Origin: Allocatelliglobosispora scoriae | GTDB taxonomy: Bacteria; Actinomycetota; Actinomycetes; Mycobacteriales; Micromonosporaceae | Direction of reading: 5' to 3' | Length of the DNA stretch: 64,000 nucleotides | NCBI RefSeq assembly: GCF_014204945.1 | Contig: NZ_JACHMN010000002.1 | Span: 1,936,503-2,000,502, forward strand | Shown here: in pieces, positions 57,903-64,000 of the stretch | Layout of the letters: every line of letters begins with the position of its first letter | Position numbering within the stretch: the stretch's first letter is position 1 | Program-made: the position numbers and the translations under genes | Notes under the pieces: generated by a model | The model's input: only the letters and a program-made list of their open reading frames with translations | Database searches by the model: none | What the model was told of the DNA's origin: nothing

Positions 57903-58544
57903 GTGTCGGAAACCCCCACCCCAGAGCCGTCTGAGCCCACGCCGCCACCGCCGGCCGACGGCTCTGACCTGCCCCGCGATGCGCGGGGCCGGTACCTCAC
58001 CCGTCAGCAGCGCGAGGAAGCGAAGGCTGCTGCGGCTGCCGGCGCTTCCGAGGAGAGCGAAGAGGAGCGCGCACGCCGGCGTCGTCGGCGCATCATCCTG
58101 CTCCTGCTGCTGTTGCTGATCCTGCTGCTCGTCTGCGGCTGCGTCGGCTACTGGTGGCGCAACAAGAACACCACCGCAGACCCGGCGACGTCGCCGAGCG
58201 CCGTGGCGACCAGCGCTGCCGCTTCACCGACGGGTGCGGCCTCGCCGAGCCCGTCCGCAGCGGTGACGCCGTCCGCCAGCCCGTCTGCCGCTCCTTCGCC
58301 CTCGCCTACGACCGCCGCGACCATCGCGGTGCCGAACGTCGTGGGCAAGAAGTCCAACGCCGCCGAGTCGATCCTGACGGCCGCCGGGTTCACGAACGTC
58401 GTGTTCCAGGACGCCTCGGGCGCGACCGTCACACCGTCGATCAGCTTCGTCGTCGTGAGCCAGACGCCGAAGGCCGGATCGAAGGTGACCGCGGACACCC
58501 AGATCGTGGTCGTGGTCAAGCCGCAGAGCAGTGGTCTCGGCTGA
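57903..58544 (+). CDS. Membrane-anchored single PASTA-domain protein
   Basis: A 213-residue protein. Cytosolic head of about 60 residues, first Pro/Glu/Thr-rich, then highly charged (EESEEERARRRRRR); membrane helix about 64-84 (IILLLLLLLILLLVCGCVGYWW); extracytoplasmic Ala/Ser/Pro/Thr linker (about 92-140); one PASTA domain at the end (IAVPNVVGKKSNAAESILTAAGFTNVVF ... VVSQTPKAGSKVTADTQIVVVV). PASTA domains bind uncross-linked peptidoglycan or beta-lactams. There is no kinase domain, so it is not a PknB-type kinase. GTG start. Its closeness to a class A PBP suggests a cell-wall role. Confidence 0.85.
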   Translation: MSETPTPEPSEPTPPPPADGSDLPRDARGRYLTRQQREEAKAAAAAGASEESEEERARRRRRRIILLLLLLLILLLVCGCVGYWWRNKNTTADPATSPSAVATSAAASPTGAASPSPSAAVTPSASPSAAPSPSPTTAATIAVPNVVGKKSNAAESILTAAGFTNVVFQDASGATVTPSISFVVVSQTPKAGSKVTADTQIVVVVKPQSSGLG

Positions 58545-58562
58545 CCCAGCACCGAAGCAGAT

Positions 58563-58605
58563 CGTGATGAAGGGGCGGAGACGATGTCTCCGCCCCTTCA
58601 TCACG
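58563..58605 (+). terminator. Terminator hairpin of the PASTA-protein gene
   Basis: Perfect 20-bp stem (CGTGATGAAGGGGCGGAGAC and complement) with loop GAT, 18 bases after the stop. Confidence 0.88.
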
Positions 58606-58611
58606 TCCGGC

Positions 58612-58697
58612 CGTAAATTCGCGTTGATCAAGGGAAGACTCACCATCTCAGGTGTCCGATATGCGGCGAGTCTTCCCTTGATCAACGCGAATTTACG
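58612..58697. repeat. Palindrome family A, copy 2
   Basis: Arms of 30 bp (CGTAAATTCGCGTTGATCAA then GGGAAGACTC, and complement). The arms and the central ~20 bases match 2956-3045 read on the other strand, with only two centre differences. Lies between the convergent PASTA and LacI genes, four bases before the LacI stop. Confidence 0.9.
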
Positions 58698-58701
58698 GGG
58701 G

Positions 58702-59742
58702 TTACCGCGTCGCGGGGCGGACTGAGTTGCGGATGACGACGTGGGTGCCGAGCATTACCTGCTGCCTCGACGGGGCTCCGGTGCTCTTCGCCAGGGCCAG
58801 GCGGACCGCCGTGCGGCCCAGCTCGTCCAGGGGGACGTGGACGGAGTTGAGGGCCGGCCACAGGTCCTGGGCGAAGGGCGAGTCGTCGTAGCCGATGATC
58901 GAAACGTCCTCGGGGCAGCGCAGGCCCGCCGCCCGCAGCTCCATCAGGGCACCGGCCGCCATCTGGTCGTTGGCGGCGAAGATCGCCGTGAACGCCGTCC
59001 TGCCCGCGAGCAGCTCCCGGACGTGTCGGCGGCCCTCCTCGTGGCTCATCCAGCCGTGCCGGATCAGCGCGGGGTCGATCGGCGCCCCGAAGGCGGCCAT
59101 CGCCCGGCGGTAGCCGTCGATCCGCTCGTCGGAGGTGGTGAGGCCGGGCTCGCCCGCGAGCATCGCGATCCGCCGGTGACCGCCGGAGAGCAGCTGGCTC
59201 GTCGCGGCGAAGGCGCCGCCGGCGTTGTCGTACTCCACCGAGATCGCCGGGAAATCGGGGCCCAGCGACGGGCGGCCGCAGAGGACCAGCCGGGTGCCCG
59301 CGTCCTCGAGGCCCTGGGCGTAGCGGTACATCCGCTCGCGGTAGTCGGCGTTCTCTACCACGCCGCCGACGAGGATCACGGCGTCGGCCTGCTGCTCGCG
59401 CATGAGTTTGATGACCTCGAGCTCGCGGTCCGGGTCGCCGTGGGTGGTGCAGACGAGGCAGAGCCGGTGCGCCTCCGTCGCCTGCTCCTCGACACCGGCG
59501 GCGATCCGGGCGTAGAAGGGCGAGACGACCTCCCGGACGACGAGGGCGACGACCTTGGAGGTGGTGCCGGAGAGTGCTCGGGCGTGCGCGTTGACGACGT
59601 AGTCGAGCTCGCGGACCGCCCGCTGCACCCTGGTACGCGTGGCGCCCGCGACCGGGTAGTCGCCGGAGAGGACCCGGGAGACCGTGGCGACCGAGACACC
59701 TGCAAGAGCCGCGACATCCCTGATCGTGGGTCGCTTCGTCAT
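58702..59742 (-). CDS. LacI-family transcriptional repressor
   Basis: A 346-residue sugar-responsive repressor. DNA-binding head 1 to about 55 (TIRDVAALAGVSVATVSRVLSG, hinge RTRVQRAVRELDY), then a periplasmic-binding-protein-like sensor (about 62-340; VVALVVREVVSPFYARIAAGVEE, ALIRHGWMSHEEG, AIFAANDQMAAGAL, SIIGYDDSPFAQDLWPALNSV). It follows the alpha-L-fucosidase gene on the same strand (78 bp), so it probably controls that gene and itself, with a fucose-containing sugar as inducer. It is not an obvious CebR by context, though control of the nearby GH6 gene cannot be excluded. Confidence 0.9.
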   Translation of the reverse strand: MTKRPTIRDVAALAGVSVATVSRVLSGDYPVAGATRTRVQRAVRELDYVVNAHARALSGTTSKVVALVVREVVSPFYARIAAGVEEQATEAHRLCLVCTTHGDPDRELEVIKLMREQQADAVILVGGVVENADYRERMYRYAQGLEDAGTRLVLCGRPSLGPDFPAISVEYDNAGGAFAATSQLLSGGHRRIAMLAGEPGLTTSDERIDGYRRAMAAFGAPIDPALIRHGWMSHEEGRRHVRELLAGRTAFTAIFAANDQMAAGALMELRAAGLRCPEDVSIIGYDDSPFAQDLWPALNSVHVPLDELGRTAVRLALAKSTGAPSRQQVMLGTHVVIRNSVRPATR

Positions 59743-59756
59743 GGGTCGTGGGCTCC

Positions 59757-59782
59757 AGAAACAGGTTGTGTAATCGGTTTCT
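59757..59782. promoter_or_regulatory. Operator candidate before the LacI gene
   Basis: AGAAAC-N14-GTTTCT, with one arm reading AGAAACCGATTACA on the minus strand, as in many LacI-family boxes. It lies 15 bp before the repressor start, suggesting autoregulation. Confidence 0.55.
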
Positions 59783-59820
59783 CGGGATCCTACGCCCGCG
59801 GGTGCGCGTTGCGGCTGTGG

Positions 59821-61089
59821 TCAGGCTCGACCGGTGCCTCGGTAGAGGTCCAGCTCTCCATCCAGCTCCACGGCGATGATCGTGGCGTAATCGTCGAGGT
59901 CGGCCGGGGCGGGTGCGGTGATGACCGTGACGCCGGGGACCTCGCCGTGGCCGCCGGACCCCCGGTGGGCGAGCTCGGCGCCGGAGCCGACCACCCGGAC
60001 CCGCCGCACGGCATTGCGCAGCCCCCGGATCGTGACGATCTCGCGGGGGATGTCCAGGCAGGTCAGGTAGATCGTGCGCCGGTCCGCCGAGAGCGTGCTG
60101 GGCCCGTAGTGGTGCCCGGGCGGCAGCCCGGCGACCGTGCCGTAGACCGCCTCCGCGTGCTTCGCGATCCAGTCGCCCAGGCCTTCCAGGCGCTGTACCG
60201 ACTCGGGCGGGATCGTGCCGTCCTCGCGCGGACCCACGTCGAGCAGCAGGTTGCCGCCCGCGCCGATCACCTCGGTGAACCAGCGGACCAGCTCCCGCAC
60301 CGACTTGAAGTTGGTGTCGCGGTGCTGGAAGCCCCACGAGTCGTTGACGGTGAGGCACAGCTCCCAGGGCCCGTCCGGCGCCACGATCGGCAGCCCCTGC
60401 TCCGGGGTGGCGTAGTCGCCGTAACCGCCCATCCGTCCATTCAGGATGGTCTCGGGTGCCCACTCGGCGAGGGTGTCGCGCAGCTCGCGCATCCGCCACT
60501 GCCGCTCGCCGCGCTCCCACTCGCCGTCGAACCAGAGCAGATCCGGCCGGTACGCCGACACGAGCTCCCCGATCTGCGCCTCCCGATAGGCGAGGTACCG
60601 CTGCCAGCGAACGGGATCCGAGGTCCCGGGGGCCGCCGTGGCGAACCGGTTCCCGTCGTCCCACTCCCGGTCCGGGTCGACGAAGGGCACGCTTGCGTAG
60701 TCGGGATGCGACCAGTCCGAGTGCGAGTAGTAGAGCCCGACCCGGAGCCCGACGGCGCGCAGGGCGTCGACGTAGGGTCCGATGAGATCCCGCCCGGCCG
60801 GGGTACGCATGACCGACAGGTCCGAGACCGCGGTGTCCCAGAGGGCGAAGCCGTCGTGGTGGCGGGCGGTGAGGACGGCGTACCGGGCGCCCGCCCTGGC
60901 GAAGAGGCGGGCCCACTCGGCCGGGTCGTACTTCGCCGCGGTGAATCCGGCCGCCTGCCTCAGATAGGTCTCGTAGGGGACGTCGCCGGTGTAGAAGGAC
61001 CACGACTCGGCCACCCCGTCCACGGCGTAGATCCCCCAGTGGATGAAGATGCCGAGCTTCGCGCCGGGGAACCAGGGCTGCATTGTCAT
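59821..61089 (-). CDS. GH29 alpha-L-fucosidase, cytoplasmic
   Basis: A 422-residue glycosidase with no signal peptide, expected to remove L-fucose from imported oligosaccharides. GH29 features: PWFPGAKLGIFIHWGIYAV at the start, YAVLTARHHDGFALWDT, GLYYSHSDW, and nucleophile Asp in PDLLWFDGEWERG; NGRMGGYGDY and NLLLDVGPREDGTIP follow. ATG at 61089 has GGAGG seven bases upstream. Between the GH6 gene and a LacI repressor on the same strand. Together with the xyloglucanase and the aldose-dehydrogenase operon elsewhere in the window it fits use of fucosylated xyloglucan; this link is inferred. Confidence 0.92.
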   Translation of the reverse strand: MTMQPWFPGAKLGIFIHWGIYAVDGVAESWSFYTGDVPYETYLRQAAGFTAAKYDPAEWARLFARAGARYAVLTARHHDGFALWDTAVSDLSVMRTPAGRDLIGPYVDALRAVGLRVGLYYSHSDWSHPDYASVPFVDPDREWDDGNRFATAAPGTSDPVRWQRYLAYREAQIGELVSAYRPDLLWFDGEWERGERQWRMRELRDTLAEWAPETILNGRMGGYGDYATPEQGLPIVAPDGPWELCLTVNDSWGFQHRDTNFKSVRELVRWFTEVIGAGGNLLLDVGPREDGTIPPESVQRLEGLGDWIAKHAEAVYGTVAGLPPGHHYGPSTLSADRRTIYLTCLDIPREIVTIRGLRNAVRRVRVVGSGAELAHRGSGGHGEVPGVTVITAPAPADLDDYATIIAVELDGELDLYRGTGRA

Positions 61090-61130
61090 GGCGTTGCCTC
61101 CGATTTCTGGACTCTGCGGCGGGCACGAAG

Positions 61131-61164
61131 AAGGCGGGGCGCCCGCGATGGACGCCCCGCCCTT
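61131..61164 (-). terminator. Terminator hairpin of the GH6 gene
   Basis: AAGGCGGGGCG pairs with CGCCCCGCCCTT (one bulge) over an 11-base loop, 17 bases after the GH6 stop on the minus strand. Confidence 0.75.
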
Positions 61165-61181
61165 CCTACTTACCGTGCGAA

Positions 61182-63278
61182 TTACGAGAGCGGCGGGTAC
61201 GCGTTCTGCATGAGCTGCTGGAACTGCGCCGAGAACCAGGCACCGGAGATCGGGGCGCCCGAGAGCGCACCGGTCATGCTGTTGCCGTTGCGCTCGTTAC
61301 CCGTGTAGGTCGGGTCACACATCCGGTCGAAGCCCTTGCCCTCGTTGTTCGGGATGAGGGAGCTGGAGCCGTCGGACTCGCCCGGAGGCTTCACCCAGAC
61401 GTAGGCGTCGATGCCGGTCGCCGGTGCGGCCGTGGGACGCTCGCCGAGGCCGGCGCCCGCCTGGTTGCACCAGTTACCGGCGTGGATACGCCGGTCGATG
61501 CGGCCACCGTTGACGAACGCGTCGACGCTGGTCGTCGGGCCGGGGCCCGTCGGACGGGCGGAGCCGCCCCAGCCGTTACGCGAGGTGTCGATCAGCATGC
61601 CGATGTTGGCGTTGAAGCCGGTCTGGACCAGCTTGGTGCGGAACGCCTGCGCGAACGAGAGCTCGTCGACGTAGAAGTTCCAGTCGACCCACTTGGCCTG
61701 GCGGACCGAGGTGCCGTTCACCGTCGAGTTGATGGTGAAGTTGGGCTCGACCAGCGCGGAGTAGTTGGCCGTGTTGGTGATGAAGCCGTGCACGTTGTTG
61801 ACGTTGCCCGAGGCCACCGCGGCCTCGTACATGATCTGCGCGGACGGGCCGAAGTTGGTGTCCCAGCCGATCCAGCCGTGGTGCGCGGCGTCGATGTAGT
61901 TGTAGGTGTTGGCGAGGGCGCCGAGCTTGTTCAGGGCGTAACCGATGCCCTGGACGTAGCCGCCGTTCGCCTTCATCGTGGCGCAGGTGGCCACGTTGGT
62001 GTTGGTGACGAGGTTCGGCAGGGAGTCGATCTCGATCACGTTGATGATGCGCAGCGGGGCGTACTTCGACTGCGCCTCGATCGCGGCGATCGGGTCGATG
62101 TACTCCGCCTTGTAGCGGGCCAGGTCACCGGTGCCGAGCTCGCCGTTGGAGGCGAGCGCCGAGCAGTCGCGGCCGGGCAGGTTGTAGATGACGAACTGGA
62201 CGGTCAGCGGACCGGTGCCGGCGTTGTACTGAGCCAGCGCGGCGTCGAGGTGGTCAGCGAGACCCATCGAGCCGTTCGAGCTGCTGCCCGAGGTCCCCGC
62301 GATGGCGGCGATCCGGTCCAGCCACACCGCGGTCGGGGTGTTGGCGATCCGGCTTCCACCGGTTTCGGCCTGCGCCTTCGCCTTCCACTCCGGGTTGACG
62401 TAGCCACGGGCACCCGCGTACGGGTTGTCCACGCGACCGACGATGTCGTTGTCCGCCTCGGTGATGTTGACCGACGCGCTGGTGTAACCGCTGGCGGTGG
62501 CCGCGATCGTGGCCGTGCCGTTGGTCTGGTCGCTGTCCTCGGCCGCAGCGATCGACGCGTTGACGCCGGTGCTCCAGTTGGCCGAGGTCAGGGTGACCGA
62601 CGCCGGTGCGGTGATGCTCGTGTCACCGGTCCGGGCCAGCGCCACCGTCACGTTGGCCGTGGGGGCCGCGCTCAGCTTGACGTTGACCGTGCCGGTGCCG
62701 CCCTCGGCGACGACCAGGCTGGTCGGCGTCAGGATGATCGACTTGACGCTGGTGCTCGGGCTCGTCGACGGCGAGGCCGAAGCCGAGGGAGACGCCGACG
62801 CCGAGGCCGACGGGGAGGTCGACCCGCTCGGGGTGACACCGCCGGTGCAGATGACACCGTTGAGCTTGAACTGCGCCGGGACCGGGTTGCTCGTGGTCCA
62901 GGTGCCGTTGAAGCCGAGGCCCGTGCTGGCGCCGGTGCCGAGGTTGCCGTTCCACGAGAGGTTCGTGACGGTCACGTTCTGGCCGGACTGCGACCAGTTG
63001 CCGCTCCAGCCCGATCCGACGGCCTGGCCGGCCACCGGGAAGGTCCAGGTGAGGGTCCAGCCGGAGATCGGGTCACCGAGGTTGGTCACGGTGACGTTGG
63101 TGGACGATCCTCCGGGCCACTGGCTGGAGATCGTGTAATCGACGCGGCAGCCAGCGGCGGCGCTGGCCGAGGTGGCCACGCTGACTACCATGGTGGTGCC
63201 GAGCGCCACCGCTGTCGCGGCGACCAGCGCCCGACGCAGCGGTGACTGCGCGATACCACGCAGGGGGGTGAATCTCAT
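61182..63278 (-). CDS. Secreted GH6 cellulase (cellobiohydrolase type) with CBM2 and a Calx-beta-like domain
   Basis: A 698-residue enzyme. Signal peptide 1 to about 41 (SATSASAAAG); CBM2 about 43-146 (CRVDYTISSQWPGGSSTNVTVTNLG); Ser/Ala/Pro linker; a beta-sandwich about 177-275 (IILTPTSLVVAEGGTGTVNVKLS ... SVNITEADND) resembling Calx-beta/Ig-like repeats; GH6 domain about 281-698 with catalytic Asp in IYNLPGRDCSALASNGEL, IDAAHHGWIGWDTN, and WVKPPGESDGSS. Loop length and WVKPPGESDG suggest a cellobiohydrolase more than an endoglucanase. ATG with GAGGAG six bases upstream. A CebR-like box lies 87 bp upstream. Confidence 0.95.
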   Translation of the reverse strand: MRFTPLRGIAQSPLRRALVAATAVALGTTMVVSVATSASAAAGCRVDYTISSQWPGGSSTNVTVTNLGDPISGWTLTWTFPVAGQAVGSGWSGNWSQSGQNVTVTNLSWNGNLGTGASTGLGFNGTWTTSNPVPAQFKLNGVICTGGVTPSGSTSPSASASASPSASASPSTSPSTSVKSIILTPTSLVVAEGGTGTVNVKLSAAPTANVTVALARTGDTSITAPASVTLTSANWSTGVNASIAAAEDSDQTNGTATIAATASGYTSASVNITEADNDIVGRVDNPYAGARGYVNPEWKAKAQAETGGSRIANTPTAVWLDRIAAIAGTSGSSSNGSMGLADHLDAALAQYNAGTGPLTVQFVIYNLPGRDCSALASNGELGTGDLARYKAEYIDPIAAIEAQSKYAPLRIINVIEIDSLPNLVTNTNVATCATMKANGGYVQGIGYALNKLGALANTYNYIDAAHHGWIGWDTNFGPSAQIMYEAAVASGNVNNVHGFITNTANYSALVEPNFTINSTVNGTSVRQAKWVDWNFYVDELSFAQAFRTKLVQTGFNANIGMLIDTSRNGWGGSARPTGPGPTTSVDAFVNGGRIDRRIHAGNWCNQAGAGLGERPTAAPATGIDAYVWVKPPGESDGSSSLIPNNEGKGFDRMCDPTYTGNERNGNSMTGALSGAPISGAWFSAQFQQLMQNAYPPLS

Positions 63279-63364
63279 CGGGTGCTCCTCGTTGAGATTT
63301 TGTCACGGTCCGTGGAGTGGGCTGTGACGCATCCGTGGGGGGTGAATTGACCGCCATCATGTCA

Positions 63365-63378
63365 TGGGAACGCTCCCA
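63365..63378. promoter_or_regulatory. CebR-like operator upstream of the GH6 gene
   Basis: TGGGAACGCTCCCA has one mismatch to the perfect CebR box. It lies between the GH6 start and the end of the nickel/cobalt exporter gene, 87 bp before the GH6 ATG. Confidence 0.82.
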
Positions 63379-63432
63379 CCGCAACAGTCTGGAAACGTTG
63401 GCGCAACTCCCGGCAAATGTCGGTTGTGGAGC

Positions 63433-64000
63433 TCAACCGAGCAGGCCAGCGGCCCTGCCGATGAGTCCACAGCCGAGCGCGATGACCAATCCGGCCGTGA
63501 CGGAGGGGTGTGTCGCCGTCAACCGCGACATCCATCGCCGCCCAGCCCAGCGGTCCCGCAGACGCAAAATCACCAGTCCGGCGACGGTGAGTGTCATCGC
63601 CATCCCGAGGCCGTAGGCGAGAACCAGAAACACACCGAATCCCGTTCGCCCCAGACCCACCGCGCCGAGCAGAACGACGAGCGCCGAAGGGCTCGGCACG
63701 AGCCCGCCCGCGATCCCCATCCCGGCCAGTCCCCACCCGCCGTGCCGATGCCCGCCGTGGCCGTGTCCGCCATGGGTGTGGTCGGCTCCATGTCCGTGGC
63801 CGTGTCCATGGTTGTGGCCGTGGACATGCTGGTGTCCGTCGTGGCCGTGCTCGTGACCTGCCGGATCATGATGAGGTCCGATGTGGGCATGATCGTCGCG
63901 GTGCTGCCCCTGCCCGCCGTGCGTATGCGCGAGCATCGGGTCGCCGTGGTCGGTCCCCCGGCTGCGGCGGTGCCGCAGCGCTCCCAGCAGCATGCCGCCA
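63433..64000 (-). CDS. NicO-family nickel/cobalt exporter, RcnA-like (5' end beyond window)
   Basis: The C-terminal part of a metal exporter. A His-rich segment of about 70 residues (GHEHGHDGHQHVHGHNHGHG and on), which binds Ni/Co or other soft metals, is followed by three membrane helices: GMGIAGGLVPSPSALVVLLGAVGLGRTG (the GGLVPSP motif of the NicO family), FGVFLVLAYGLGMAMTLTVAGLVIL and VTAGLVIALGCGLIGRAAGLLG. The first helices would lie beyond the right edge of the window; an in-frame ATG at 63993 exists but is unlikely to be the true start because the family has three earlier helices. Confidence 0.85.
   Translation of the reverse strand, partial: GGMLLGALRHRRSRGTDHGDPMLAHTHGGQGQHRDDHAHIGPHHDPAGHEHGHDGHQHVHGHNHGHGHGHGADHTHGGHGHGGHRHGGWGLAGMGIAGGLVPSPSALVVLLGAVGLGRTGFGVFLVLAYGLGMAMTLTVAGLVILRLRDRWAGRRWMSRLTATHPSVTAGLVIALGCGLIGRAAGLLG

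Noticed and set aside
58702-59742. Calling the LacI-family repressor CebR
   Set aside because: It adjoins the fucosidase gene and its own upstream dyad (AGAAAC...GTTTCT) is unlike the CebR box.
62701-62830. Ser/Ala/Pro-rich repeated codons in the GH6 linker as a tandem repeat element
   Set aside because: It is an ordinary glycosidase linker of degenerate Ser-Pro-Ser-Ala codons, like that in the GH74 gene.
1-64000. CRISPR array, prophage, transposase or biosynthetic megasynthase
   Set aside because: No regularly spaced direct repeats, integrase, transposase or multidomain synthase motifs were found in any frame.

Overview
High-GC DNA with actinobacterial codon use, frequent GTG starts and 4-bp or 1-bp start/stop overlaps. 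The content fits a soil-dwelling, plant-polymer-degrading actinomycete, most likely of the Micromonosporales (Actinoplanes/Catellatospora-like). This is inferred from the FasR-FabD-FabH-AcpP-FabF locus near aceE, the DUF3145 protein, HelD, an F420-type oxidoreductase, and secreted enzymes with CBM2 and CBM20 modules. Species assignment is not possible from sequence alone. I see no tRNA, rRNA, CRISPR array, transposase or prophage gene.

Layout. 1-9.99 kb: a cut-off E1 alpha/beta fusion dehydrogenase, a secreted phosphoesterase, a DUF4139 protein, a GbsR/MarR-regulated ABC exporter, a DUF4190 protein and a GH9 cellulase. 10.3-13.0 kb: aceE. 13.2-17.8 kb: a PLP decarboxylase coupled to an unfamiliar FAD protein, YjbQ and ThuA. 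17.9-19.7 kb: an ABC exporter. 19.8-23.3 kb: a three-gene operon that looks like part of oxidative L-fucose catabolism, with a divergent GntR regulator. 23.3-27.3 kb: gltX and three envelope proteins. 27.3-35.4 kb: fasR, an MFS pump, then fabD-fabH-acpP-fabF-accD. 35.4-43.9 kb: LLM oxidoreductase, coiled-coil protein, GH3 lipoprotein, DUF3145, a small conserved protein, carbonic anhydrase, DedA, HelD. 44-52 kb: secreted alpha-amylase, an orphan FtsX-type permease, a GH74 xyloglucanase and a small GNAT. 52.2-58.5 kb: a hipBA pair, a class A PBP, an AAA/DUF234 ATPase and a PASTA protein. 58.7-64 kb: a LacI regulator, a GH29 alpha-L-fucosidase, a GH6 cellulase and a cut-off nickel/cobalt exporter.

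How it works together. The GH9, GH74 and GH6 genes each carry a CebR-type box (TGGGAGCGCTCCCA or a close variant) in their upstream region, so they are probably a cellulose/xyloglucan regulon released by cello-oligosaccharides. Xyloglucan carries terminal fucose; the cytosolic GH29 could free L-fucose and the operon at 19.8-22.6 kb could oxidise it. The fatty-acid genes form the usual actinobacterial FAS II locus with a carboxyltransferase subunit added.

The most unusual feature is the set of long intergenic palindromes. At least four families recur in the window (two to six copies each), mostly between convergent genes. Some supply the stop codons of flanking genes and one sits in frame inside an enzyme gene. 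Other points of note are three hipBA operator copies spaced exactly 61 bp apart, a FabD with a biotinyl/lipoyl-like tail lacking the acceptor lysine, and the FAD-protein/decarboxylase pair.
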